From the NCBI GenBank assembly GCA_024235395.1, contig JACKMK010000003.1, positions 310,001 to 374,000 on the forward strand: 64,000 nucleotides of DNA. The letters run 5' to 3'. Below are positions 40,080 to 48,812 of the stretch, one piece after another. Under the pieces are notes generated by a model. That model was not told the DNA's origin, searched no databases, and was given only the letters and a program-made list of their open reading frames with translations. Origin of the DNA: Chromatiaceae bacterium (GTDB lineage Bacteria; Pseudomonadota; Gammaproteobacteria; Chromatiales; Chromatiaceae). Both the position numbers and the translations under genes were made by a program. The number at the start of each line of letters is the position of its first letter. The stretch's first letter is position 1.

Positions 40080-41081
40080 ATGACGATTCGTATTGGTATC
40101 AACGGTTTCGGTCGCATGGGGCGGCTCGGCCTGCGTGCGGGCTGGGGCAGGGAGCGGCTCGGGTTCACGCGCATCAACGAGATCGCGACCGACGCCCGCG
40201 GCTCGGCGCACCTGCTGCAGTTCGATTCGGTGCACGGCACCTGGCCGGTGCCCTGCGCGGCGGACGAGAATGCCGTGACAGTCGACGGCCAGCGGATCGC
40301 ATACAGCTGCCATGCGGCGATCGACGATGCCGACTGGTCGGGCTGCGACATCGTGATCGAGGCGACCGGGCGGCATCACAAACGACCCGATACCCTGCAG
40401 GCCTACTTCGACCAGGGCGTGAAGAAGGTCGTCGTCGCGGCGCCCACCGAGGGCGCCTTGAACATCGTGTACGGCATCAATCACGCCGACTACGACCCGG
40501 CGCGCGATCACCTGGTCACCGCGGCCTCGTGCACGACGAACTGCCTGGCCCCGGTGGTCAAGGTGATGCACGAGCAGATCGGCATCGTGCACGGCTGCAT
40601 GACGACCATCCACGACATCACCAACACCCAGACGATCGTCGACAAGGGACACAAGGACCTGCGCCGGGCGCGCGCCTGTGGCCAGTCGCTGATCCCGACC
40701 ACGACCGGCTCCGCGCGCGCGATCACCAGGATCTTCCCGGAACTCGCCGGTCGGCTGAACGGCCATGCGGTGCGCGTACCCCTGCTGAACGCCTCGCTGA
40801 CGGATTTCGTGTTCGAGGCCGCGCGCGCGGTGAGTGCCGACGAGGTGAATGCACTGTTGCGCGCCGCGGCCGCGGGCGAGCTCGCCGGCATCCTCGGTTA
40901 CGAGGAGCGGCCGCTGGTCTCGGTCGACTATGTCAACGACCCGCGATCGGCGATCATCGATGCGCCGTCGACGCTGGTGATCGACGGCACCCAGGTCAAG
41001 ATCTATGCGTGGTACGACAACGAATGGGGCTATGTGAACCGGATGATGGACATCGTCGGCCTGGTCGCGGAGGGGCTGTGA
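40080..41081 (+). CDS. ArsJ-associated glyceraldehyde-3-phosphate dehydrogenase
   Basis: 333 aa. NAD-binding motif GINGFGRMGRLGLRAG, catalytic Cys in ASCTTNCLAPV, His in TTIHDITNTQ, and terminal WYDNEWGYVNRM. In the ars operon it makes 1-arseno-3-phosphoglycerate from arsenate and glyceraldehyde-3-phosphate. ArsJ then exports it. Placement between arsR and arsJ supports this specialised role over glycolysis. Confidence 0.93.
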   Translation: MTIRIGINGFGRMGRLGLRAGWGRERLGFTRINEIATDARGSAHLLQFDSVHGTWPVPCAADENAVTVDGQRIAYSCHAAIDDADWSGCDIVIEATGRHHKRPDTLQAYFDQGVKKVVVAAPTEGALNIVYGINHADYDPARDHLVTAASCTTNCLAPVVKVMHEQIGIVHGCMTTIHDITNTQTIVDKGHKDLRRARACGQSLIPTTTGSARAITRIFPELAGRLNGHAVRVPLLNASLTDFVFEAARAVSADEVNALLRAAAAGELAGILGYEERPLVSVDYVNDPRSAIIDAPSTLVIDGTQVKIYAWYDNEWGYVNRMMDIVGLVAEGL

Positions 41082-41130
41082 ACCCGCGGCCGCATCCGGA
41101 CCCGCGACCACGACACGTGGCACCGCAACG

Positions 41131-42348
41131 ATGAGCGACGGCCTGCGTCACTACCTGGTCGTGACCGCCGGCTACTGGGCCTTCACGGTCACCGACGGCG
41201 CGATCCGCATGCTGGTCGTGTTGTATTTCCACCTGCTCGGCTACTCGCCGTTCGAGGTGGCGATGCTGTTCCTGTTTTACGAGTTCTTCGGCATCGTCAC
41301 CAACCTGGTCGGCGGTTGGCTGGGTGCGCGCATCGGCCTGAACCTGACGATGCATATCGGCATGGCCTTGCAGGTGGTCGCGCTCGGCATGCTCACGGTG
41401 CCCGATGCCTGGCTCACGGTCGCATACGTGATGGCCGCACAGGCACTCTCCGGGATCGCCAAGGACCTGAACAAGATGTCGGCCAAGGCCAGCGTCAAGA
41501 CCCTGGCCGGCGATGGCGGCGATTCGCGGCTGTTCCGCTGGGTCGCGTGGTTGACCGGTTCGAAGAACGCCCTCAAGGGTGCCGGCTTCTTCATCGGTGC
41601 GGCGCTGCTCGAGTGGCTCGGTTTTCGCGGCGCCCTGTATGTGCTCGCCGGCATGTTGCTGGTCGTGTTGCTGGTGACCCTGGTGCTGCTGCCATCCGGC
41701 GTCGGTCGGATGGCATCCAAGCCGAAGTTCACCCAGGTGTTCGCCAACCGACCCGAGATCAACTGGCTGTCCGCGGCGCGGCTGTTCCTGTTCGGCTCGC
41801 GCGACGTCTGGTTCGTCGTGGGCCTGCCGGTGTTCCTGTACGAGGTGCTGGGCTGGAGCTTCATGCAGGTCGGCGGTTTTCTCGCGCTGTGGGTGATCGG
41901 TTACGGCGTCGTGCAGGCCGCGGCCCCGCGCCTGATCCGGCGCAGCCACCACGGTCGGGGGCCGGGCGGCGGTTCGGCACGGTTGTGGGCCTTCGTGCTC
42001 GCGCTGGTCCCGGCGGGGATCGCAACCGCGCTGCAACAGGGCTGGGACGCGGCGCCGGTGCTGGTGGTCGGACTGGTCGTGTTCGGCGTGGTGTTCGCGA
42101 TCAATTCGGCGATCCACTCGTACCTGATCCTGGCCTATTCGGACTTCGACAAAGTGTCGATGAACGTCGGCTTCTACTACATGGCGAACGCCGCCGGACG
42201 ACTGGCCGGCACCGTGCTGTCCGGCTGGGTCTACCAGACACGCGGCCTCGAGGGCTGCCTGTGGTGGTCGATGCTGTTCGTCTGCGCGGCCGGACTGCTT
42301 TCCTACCGCCTGCCCGAGCCACGACGCGCCGCGTCGCCCGCCGACTGA
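41131..42348 (+). CDS. arsJ: Organoarsenical efflux MFS transporter ArsJ
   Basis: 405 aa, twelve hydrophobic segments. Characteristic blocks are TDGAIRMLVVLYFHLLGY, GIAKDLNKMSAKASVK, RLFRWVAWLTGSKNALKG and FGSRDVWFVVGLPVF. Exports 1-arseno-3-phosphoglycerate across the inner membrane, giving arsenate resistance together with the dehydrogenase upstream. Its stop is convergent with the glycosyltransferase at 42359. Confidence 0.94.
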   Translation: MSDGLRHYLVVTAGYWAFTVTDGAIRMLVVLYFHLLGYSPFEVAMLFLFYEFFGIVTNLVGGWLGARIGLNLTMHIGMALQVVALGMLTVPDAWLTVAYVMAAQALSGIAKDLNKMSAKASVKTLAGDGGDSRLFRWVAWLTGSKNALKGAGFFIGAALLEWLGFRGALYVLAGMLLVVLLVTLVLLPSGVGRMASKPKFTQVFANRPEINWLSAARLFLFGSRDVWFVVGLPVFLYEVLGWSFMQVGGFLALWVIGYGVVQAAAPRLIRRSHHGRGPGGGSARLWAFVLALVPAGIATALQQGWDAAPVLVVGLVVFGVVFAINSAIHSYLILAYSDFDKVSMNVGFYYMANAAGRLAGTVLSGWVYQTRGLEGCLWWSMLFVCAAGLLSYRLPEPRRAASPAD

Positions 42349-42358
42349 GCGGCCGGCT

Positions 42359-43468
42359 TCAGATACGTTGCAGGATGTCGCGGTAGCGCGCCTCCAGCGT
42401 GTAGTGCGCAATGAAATCATGCCGTGCCTGTGCGCCGATCCGTGCCAGGCGGTCCGGCGCCAACCCCTCGATCGCCGCGACCCAGGACCCGACACGGGTG
42501 GGGTCGTCGACCAGCACCGCATTGTCCGGATTCAGGATCTCGCGCAGTTCCGGGTAGTCCGATGCCAGTACCGGCCGGCCAAGCGCCATGTAGTTGAACA
42601 GCTTCAGCGGCGAGGTATAGGGCTCCGCACCCGGATTCGCCGGGTTCGGCTGGTTCGGCAGCAGGCACAGGTCGAGCGCCGCGATATAGCGCAACAGCAC
42701 CGCCTGCGGCACATAGCCGTGCAGGTGCAGGTTCGGCAGGCGGTGCTGCGCCCGCCAGGTCGCGAGCTGTTCCTCGCTGCCGCCCATCAGGTGGAAATCA
42801 TGACCGGGCAGCGCCTTTGCGAGCTGCACCGCGATCATTGCACCCTTGTGTTCGTCGAGCCCACCGGCATAACCGATCTGCCAGCCCGAGGTCGCCCGCG
42901 GCAGCGGCTGCGGTTCGGTCGTCGCCGGCGGCGCCGCGGCACCGGTCGGGGCGTGCAGCACGTTGTGTTCACCGATACCCGGCAGGCCGAGCATGACGAA
43001 GTGGCGGCGCATGGCGTCGGTCAGGGTCACAAAGGCGCGGAAATGGCGCAGCCGGGCGAGCGCGATCAGGCGTTTCGCCTTGCTGGACCGGCGACCGCGA
43101 ACCGGGCTGTGCAGTTCGACGACGGTATCGAAACCGAGCCGGCAGGTCAGCAGGCAGGCGCGGAGGTAGCGTCCGTAGACCAGGTCCGGCCGCCAGCGCA
43201 GCGCGAAACCCGCGACCGCCAGCGAGAACAGGGTGCGCCCGCCGAAGCGCCGCGGCGTCGGCAGCCAGCGGATCTCGAAGCTGCGCGGCACATCGTAGAA
43301 CGCGAACACATCGTCGACTCCGGGTTCGACCTCGTCGGCATGCGCCTCTGTCAGCAACAGCACGACCTGGTGGCCGAGCGCCGCGAGCGCGGCACACGAC
43401 TTGACGATGTTGACGCTGCGCGCGACCCGGGACGGGACCGGTGCCGACGCGACATAGGCGATCTTCAT
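42359..43468 (-). CDS. Glycosyltransferase family 4 protein
   Basis: 369 aa from ATG at 43468, overlapping the sulfotransferase stop by 4 bp. GT-B fold: N-terminal MKIAYVASAPVPSRVARSVN, linker around residue 180, and a C-terminal donor domain with IGYAGGLDEHKGAMIAV and TSPLKLFNYMALGRPVLAS. Probable surface-polysaccharide sugar transferase; donor unknown. Confidence 0.88.
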   Translation of the reverse strand: MKIAYVASAPVPSRVARSVNIVKSCAALAALGHQVVLLLTEAHADEVEPGVDDVFAFYDVPRSFEIRWLPTPRRFGGRTLFSLAVAGFALRWRPDLVYGRYLRACLLTCRLGFDTVVELHSPVRGRRSSKAKRLIALARLRHFRAFVTLTDAMRRHFVMLGLPGIGEHNVLHAPTGAAAPPATTEPQPLPRATSGWQIGYAGGLDEHKGAMIAVQLAKALPGHDFHLMGGSEEQLATWRAQHRLPNLHLHGYVPQAVLLRYIAALDLCLLPNQPNPANPGAEPYTSPLKLFNYMALGRPVLASDYPELREILNPDNAVLVDDPTRVGSWVAAIEGLAPDRLARIGAQARHDFIAHYTLEARYRDILQRI

Positions 43469-44154
43469 CCGCCCGCTACCGCGTCGCCGCCCGACGGCGG
43501 ATCGAACTGGTAACCGAGCAGGCGGATATCCGGCTCGAAGTGCTGCGCGACCAGCTCGGCCAGCGGGTCGCTGTAATAGCTGCGGTAGTCCTTCCTGCGG
43601 TCGGTCGCCTGGCGCTTGTGCGGCAGCCTGCGCGGCGCGATGCCGATGCGACGGCAGGCCTCGGCGAAATCGTCGTGCAGGGTCTCGTAGCGGCCGATGA
43701 AGTCGACCAGCAGCTGGCCGTGGAGATCGACCGCATAGTCGGACTGCAGCTCGATCGAGGTGTCGACGTGGTACTGGTAGGGACGTTCCGGGTCGAGCTT
43801 CCAGCGCATGAACTCGTCGAAGGTCTCGATGTGCGTCATCAGGTGCGGACGCTCGCGACGGATATGGTGGAAGGAACTGACCTGCAGGTCCCAGGGATTG
43901 CGCACGAACACGAACTTGAACAGCTGCGCGAACAGCTCGTGCGGCAGCATCTCCTTCGCCGCGACGATCTTCGCGTGGCGCGGAAACTTGATCCCGAGTC
44001 GGTGCCCGCTCAGTCCGCTGAGGCGCGAGCACAGCCACTGCACCGGGTAGTGCGGATCGCGGTAGCGCAGCGGCTGGAGTGCGTCGCGCACCGAAGTGCC
44101 GCCGGTCTTGGCGGTATGCACGAACAGAAAGTTGTATCTCAACGACAGCAGCAT
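43465..44154 (-). CDS. PAPS-dependent carbohydrate sulfotransferase family protein
   Basis: 229 aa. The 5'-phosphosulfate loop is FVHTAKTGGTSVRDAL, and the 3'-phosphate site is FKFVFVRNPWDLQVSSFHH. These fit the sulfotransferase family 2 type seen in polysaccharide and Nod-factor loci. It sits among glycosyltransferases and overlaps one, pointing to sulfation of the LPS or capsule glycan. No PAPS synthesis genes are in the window. Confidence 0.85.
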   Translation of the reverse strand: MLLSLRYNFLFVHTAKTGGTSVRDALQPLRYRDPHYPVQWLCSRLSGLSGHRLGIKFPRHAKIVAAKEMLPHELFAQLFKFVFVRNPWDLQVSSFHHIRRERPHLMTHIETFDEFMRWKLDPERPYQYHVDTSIELQSDYAVDLHGQLLVDFIGRYETLHDDFAEACRRIGIAPRRLPHKRQATDRRKDYRSYYSDPLAELVAQHFEPDIRLLGYQFDPPSGGDAVAGG

Positions 44155-44226
44155 GGTGTACCTCTGGCCGTTTCTGGTTCGGTCCTGCGCGACGACGGGG
44201 CATTCACGATTCGCATCTCGCCGCAG

Positions 44227-45342
44227 TCAGCAATCGGAGAGCCCGAGCGCCTGCCGGTACCCCCGGGTCGCTGCCTCGACCGTGTAGTCGGCGACCGCGT
44301 CGCGCAGCGAAGCCGCGGGCAGGGGTGCGTCCAGCGTGGCCAGGATCGCGGCACCGAGTGCGGCAGCGTCGCCGACCGCAACCAGCGGACCGAAACGGCC
44401 ATCCTGCAGTAGCTCCCGCGGGCCCGAGGGGCAGTCGGTCGCGACCGCCGGGACGCCGAGCGCGAGCGCCTCGGTCAACACGTTCGGCGAGCCCTCCCAG
44501 GCCGACGACAACACGAACAGGGTCGCGCGCGCCATCCAGGCATAGGGATTGGCGGCGAAACCGGGCAGCGCGATGTCCCCGGCGACACCGAGTTGTTCGG
44601 CCAATGCCTGCAGCGGCCCCCGCAGCCGCCCCTCGCCGAGGATCACCAGGCGGGCGGGGCGCTCGGCACGGACGCGCGCGAACGCGCGCACCAGGGTCGC
44701 GAAGTCCTTCTGCTCGGTCAGTCGGCCGGCGCCGAGAATCACCGGGACCTCGGACCCGGCCAGCCAGGCGTGCGGGCAGGGCGCGGCGGCCAACTCGGCA
44801 AGGTGCGGCGTCACCACCGGGTTGCGCACCACGCCGATCCGCGCGGGCGGCAGACCGGTGATGCGCCGGGTGTCTTCGGCGACCCCGGCAGAGACCGCGA
44901 CGATCCGGTCGACACCACAGTACAGGAGTCTCATCGGCGCGGTGCGCAGCCAACGCGCCAGCGCCGACCGCCCCTCCAGCGCGGCCGACAGATTGGTACC
45001 CAGGCGTCCGGCGAGGGATCCGTGCCAACCCGACAGGCGGCGCGCGACCACTGCCGCACGGATCGCGCGGTCCTTCGCCGCGAGCAGCGCGTCGGGGCGC
45101 TGCGCGCGCAGATAACGGGCTACCGGCCAGACCGCGAGCGCACTGTGGCGCACACCGAGGTCGATCAGGCGGACACCGTCCGGCAGCGGGCCGAGGTGGG
45201 CGCTGTCGGCGCGGATCGCCAGCAGATCGACGCGCAGACCGCGTGCGGCCAGTCCCTCGACCAGATTCAACACCATGCGTTCGACCCCGCCGGCGCCGGA
45301 GAACGAGATCAATACCGCGAGACGGCAGGGCTCACTGCGCAT
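44227..45342 (-). CDS. Glycosyltransferase family 4 protein
   Basis: 371 aa. N-terminal SFSGAGGVERMVLNLVEGLA, donor-domain GAGRLTEQKDFATLVRAF and the nucleotide-sugar motif SSAWEGSPNVLTEALALGVP followed by CPSGPRELL. It is a close paralogue of the next two genes; its start overlaps the neighbour by 11 bp. Role in O-antigen or core assembly is inferred from context. Confidence 0.9.
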   Translation of the reverse strand: MRSEPCRLAVLISFSGAGGVERMVLNLVEGLAARGLRVDLLAIRADSAHLGPLPDGVRLIDLGVRHSALAVWPVARYLRAQRPDALLAAKDRAIRAAVVARRLSGWHGSLAGRLGTNLSAALEGRSALARWLRTAPMRLLYCGVDRIVAVSAGVAEDTRRITGLPPARIGVVRNPVVTPHLAELAAAPCPHAWLAGSEVPVILGAGRLTEQKDFATLVRAFARVRAERPARLVILGEGRLRGPLQALAEQLGVAGDIALPGFAANPYAWMARATLFVLSSAWEGSPNVLTEALALGVPAVATDCPSGPRELLQDGRFGPLVAVGDAAALGAAILATLDAPLPAASLRDAVADYTVEAATRGYRQALGLSDC

Positions 45343-46465
45343 CGTCGTCTCCGCGTTCGAAGCCGAGCGCGGCGAGGTAGGCGCTTGCGCTGCGCTCGAC
45401 CCGGTACGGCTGGGCCGCCGCGATCAGCGCATCGCGCGCCGGCGGCGCATCCAACGTGCGTGCAAGCGCGGTGGCCAGCGCCGTTGCATCGCCGACCGGC
45501 ACCAGTTCACCGAGCCGGCCTGCGTCGAGCAGTTCGCGCGGTCCGCTCGGACAATCGGTCGCGACGACCGGGGTCCCGAGCGCCAGCGCCTCGATCAGCA
45601 CCACCGGCATCCCCTCCCAGCGCGAACTGAGCGCGAACACCGAAGCGGCGGCCATGTAGGGGTAGGGGTTCGCAACGAATCCGGGTAGCTCGACGTGCTC
45701 GGCGGTACCCAGCGATGCCGCCAGCTGCTGCAGCTCCGCGCGGCGCCGGCCCTCGCCGAGGATCACCAGGCGGCAGGGACGGCGCCGAACCAGCTGCGCA
45801 TGCGCGCGCACCAGGGTCGCGAAGTCCTTGCGCTCGGACAGCTCACCGACGCCGAGGACCACCGGTATCGCCGGGTCGTGGAACCAGGGATGCGCCAAGG
45901 GCGCCGCGGCGCGCCCGGCCATATCCGGGCCGAGGATCGGGCTCGGCACGACCCGGATCCGTTCGCGCGCTAGTCCGGCATGTCGGGCGAGGTCGTCGGC
46001 CGCGCCATGCGACGGCACCAGGACCGCATCGGCGTACCGGTACAGGGTACGCATCGACCAAGTCTGCAGCAGGCGCTCGACCGGGCCGCGACTGGCCAGG
46101 TTGACCGACACCGTGGTGCCGAGGCGCACGCCGAGCCGGGTGCGCCGGCCATCGTGCCGCCCGGCGAACGCGCGGGCGATGATCACCGCGCGGTTGACCC
46201 GGTCCTTGTCGCTGAGCATCGCCTGCGGACGGGTCTTGCGCAGGTAGCGCACCAGCGCCGGCAGCGCGCTGTTGACGTGCCGCGCACCGAGCGCGACATG
46301 GCGCACGCCCTGCGGCAGGGGTTCCGGCCAATAGGGGCCATGGCCGGCGATGCCGAGCACGTCGACGCGCAGGCCCTGCGCGGCGATCGCCGGTACCAGG
46401 TTGCGCAACACCCGGTCGACGCCGCTGTGCCCCGAGGTCGCCGCGAACACCGCGAGGTCGGTCAT
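45332..46465 (-). CDS. Glycosyltransferase family 4 protein
   Basis: 377 aa. HSGVDRVLRNLVPAIAAQG near the N-terminus, VGELSERKDFATLVRAHA, and SSRWEGMPVVLIEALALGTP followed by CPSGPREL. Same architecture as its neighbours on both sides, probably from tandem duplication and divergence of acceptor domains. Confidence 0.9.
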   Translation of the reverse strand: MTDLAVFAATSGHSGVDRVLRNLVPAIAAQGLRVDVLGIAGHGPYWPEPLPQGVRHVALGARHVNSALPALVRYLRKTRPQAMLSDKDRVNRAVIIARAFAGRHDGRRTRLGVRLGTTVSVNLASRGPVERLLQTWSMRTLYRYADAVLVPSHGAADDLARHAGLARERIRVVPSPILGPDMAGRAAAPLAHPWFHDPAIPVVLGVGELSERKDFATLVRAHAQLVRRRPCRLVILGEGRRRAELQQLAASLGTAEHVELPGFVANPYPYMAAASVFALSSRWEGMPVVLIEALALGTPVVATDCPSGPRELLDAGRLGELVPVGDATALATALARTLDAPPARDALIAAAQPYRVERSASAYLAALGFERGDDDAQ

Positions 46466-47574
46466 GCCGCGCGGTCCGCGAGCAAGGCGTCGAACAGCGC
46501 GTGATAGCGCGCCGCGCAGGTCTCGACGGTGTACTCAGCGACCGCGGCGATGCGCCGTGCGCGATCGCCGGGATCATCGAGCGTTCGCCGTATCGCCGCA
46601 CCCATCGCATCGACGTCGTCGACCGCGACCAGCGGCGCGACCTCGCCCCCGGCGAGGATCTCGCGCGGCCCCGAGGGGCAGTCGGTCGCGACCACCGGGG
46701 TGCCGAGTGCGAGCGCCTCGGTCAAGGCGTTCGGCGACCCCTCCCAACGCGAGGCCAGCACGAACAGCGCCGCGCGCGCGACGATCCGGTAGGGCCGCGG
46801 GTCGAATCCGGGCAACGCCAGGTCGTCGGCCACGCCGAGTTCGTCGGCGAGCTGTAGCAGCGACTCGCGCAGGTGGCCGTCACCGAGGATCATCAGCCGG
46901 CACGGTCGCTGCGCATGCACCTGCGCGAAGGCCCGGACCAGGCTGTCGAAACCCTTCTGCCGGCGCAGCCCGCCGACACCGACGATCACCGGCGGCGCAC
47001 CCGGGACGAACCAGGGATGCTCGAACGGCTCGGCGGCCTGCGCCGCCAGATCCGGGGTCACCACCGGGTTGCGGATCAGATGCATGCGTTGCGCCGGCAG
47101 CCCGGCGATCGCCGCGATGTCGTCGACCACCCCGGCGGAATTGCCGACCACGGCGACCGCCTGCCGGTAGACGCCGCGGATCAGGCGGTAGGCACGCCAG
47201 CGCTTGTAGGGACCGCGCCGCGCGAGGCGCTCGGAGACCGTGGTCCCGGGACGCATCACCAGCTGGAAATCGACCCCCGACAGCCGGCGCGCACGCAGCA
47301 CGTTGCGGGCCGCGCGATCCTTGCCGCACAACACGAAGTCCGGGCGCGCGGCGCGCAGATAGCGGATCGTCGGCGGCAACACCGCGAAGGTACCGCCGGC
47401 ACCCAGTTCCACCAGGTTGACCCGATCAGGCAGGCGGTCGAGATACGGGGCTGCGCGGCTGCGGGTGACGAAATCGACCTGCAGGTCGCGCCGGGCGAGC
47501 CCCGCGGCGAGGTTGACCAACATACGCTCGACACCGCCATCACCGAAGGAGGGTAGATAGATCGCCAGGCGCAA
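46462..47574 (-). CDS. Glycosyltransferase family 4 protein
   Basis: 370 aa if TTG at 47574 is the start: GGGAGG sits about 7 bases upstream, and the natural N-terminus RLAIYLPSFGDGGVERML follows at once; the longer frame upstream is not protein-like. Donor domain has VGGLRRQKGFDSLVRAFA and SRWEGSPNALTEALALGTP. Divergent from the gene at 47715 and overlapping the next gene by 4 bp. Confidence 0.88.
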   Translation of the reverse strand: MRLAIYLPSFGDGGVERMLVNLAAGLARRDLQVDFVTRSRAAPYLDRLPDRVNLVELGAGGTFAVLPPTIRYLRAARPDFVLCGKDRAARNVLRARRLSGVDFQLVMRPGTTVSERLARRGPYKRWRAYRLIRGVYRQAVAVVGNSAGVVDDIAAIAGLPAQRMHLIRNPVVTPDLAAQAAEPFEHPWFVPGAPPVIVGVGGLRRQKGFDSLVRAFAQVHAQRPCRLMILGDGHLRESLLQLADELGVADDLALPGFDPRPYRIVARAALFVLASRWEGSPNALTEALALGTPVVATDCPSGPREILAGGEVAPLVAVDDVDAMGAAIRRTLDDPGDRARRIAAVAEYTVETCAARYHALFDALLADRAA

Positions 47575-47714
47575 CAGCCAGCCTCCCGTCAAAGGGCGGC
47601 CAGTATAACAAAGCGGCGATGCGCACCCTTGCGGCGCGGTGCTCTGTGATAGGGTTCCGGCCACACGCCGAGCGCGGCCGCGCACGATCGGCGGGTCATT
47701 CACGGATCAACACC

Positions 47715-48812
47715 TTGGCGAGAATCTGCCTGTTCGGCCTGATCAGCAAACACCCGGGACGCAACCGCGGCGGCGCCGGCATCAGCCTGGCGCGCCTGGC
47801 GACCCACTTCGCCGCCCGGGGTCATGCGGTGGTTATCGTGATGCGCCGTCCCGCGGACGGGCGCCTGCCGTTCGCCGATCTGCCGGCGTCGGTGGAATAC
47901 CGCTTCACCGGGCACGGCGGCCGCCTCGGGATCTTCGCCGAGCTGCTCGGCGTCGTCCGCCGCACCCGGCCCGACGCACTGCTCGCGTTCGACACCCGCG
48001 CGAACCAGATCGCCTCCTGGCTGCGCTGGATCCCCGGACCGGGTCCCGCGATCTGGCTGAGCCTGCGCAATGCACTCAACGATCGGCAGCGCGCGACGCT
48101 GCGCCGTGCGGCCGCGCGCAGCGACGGGGTGATCGCGATCTCGCACGGCCTGGCCCGACAGTTCGTCGCGCTGACCGGTCATGATCCGTCCAGGGTCCAC
48201 GTGATCCACAACCCGGCGGTCCCCCCGGAGCTCGCGCAGCGTGCCGCCGAACCGCTCGAACACCCCTGGATCGGTAGCGACCGACCGCCGCTGATCGTCG
48301 CCGCCGGCCGGCTGACCGCGCAGAAGGACTACCCGACCCTGCTGCGCGCCTTCGCCGGCCTTCGCGCCCAACGCCCGTGCCGCCTGATGATCCTCGGCGA
48401 AGGCGAACTGCAGGGCGCGCTGCAGCAACTCGTCGACGAGCTCGGCATCACCGCGGACGTCGCGTTCCTCGGGTTCCAGAGCAACCCGTGGCGGTACATG
48501 CGGCACGCCGCGGTGTTTGTGCTGTCGTCGGCCTGGGAGGGATTCGGCAACGTGCTGGCCGAGGCGCTGAGCCTCGGTGTACCCGTGGTGTCGACCGACT
48601 GCCCGCACGGTCCGCGCGAGATCCTGCAGGATGGCCGCCTCGGCGCACTGGTGCCGGTTGGCGATGCCGAGGCGCTGGGCGTGGCGATCGCGGCAACCCT
48701 GGATCACCCCCCGGACCGTGCGAGCCTGATCGCCGGGGCGCGGCCCTTCGCGCAGGCAGCGGCCGGTGACCGCTACCTGCAGCTATTGCTTTCGGGGGCT
48801 CCCGCCGCATGA
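47715..48812 (+). CDS. Glycosyltransferase family 4 protein
   Basis: 365 aa with a probable TTG start at 47715, where the typical N-terminus ARICLFGLISKHPGRNRGGA begins; an ATG at 47619 would add 32 unconvincing residues. Donor motifs are AAGRLTAQKDYPTLLRAF and SSAWEGFGNVLAEALSLGVP followed by CPHGPREIL. The stop overlaps the O-antigen ligase start (ATGA). Confidence 0.87.
   Translation: MARICLFGLISKHPGRNRGGAGISLARLATHFAARGHAVVIVMRRPADGRLPFADLPASVEYRFTGHGGRLGIFAELLGVVRRTRPDALLAFDTRANQIASWLRWIPGPGPAIWLSLRNALNDRQRATLRRAAARSDGVIAISHGLARQFVALTGHDPSRVHVIHNPAVPPELAQRAAEPLEHPWIGSDRPPLIVAAGRLTAQKDYPTLLRAFAGLRAQRPCRLMILGEGELQGALQQLVDELGITADVAFLGFQSNPWRYMRHAAVFVLSSAWEGFGNVLAEALSLGVPVVSTDCPHGPREILQDGRLGALVPVGDAEALGVAIAATLDHPPDRASLIAGARPFAQAAAGDRYLQLLLSGAPAA

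Noticed and set aside
41131..42522. Long minus-strand frame of about 508 codons at 40996-42522 overlapping arsJ
   Set aside because: Antisense to gapdh and arsJ, which have clear families; the minus-strand frame is Gln/His/Arg-rich and unlike a protein.
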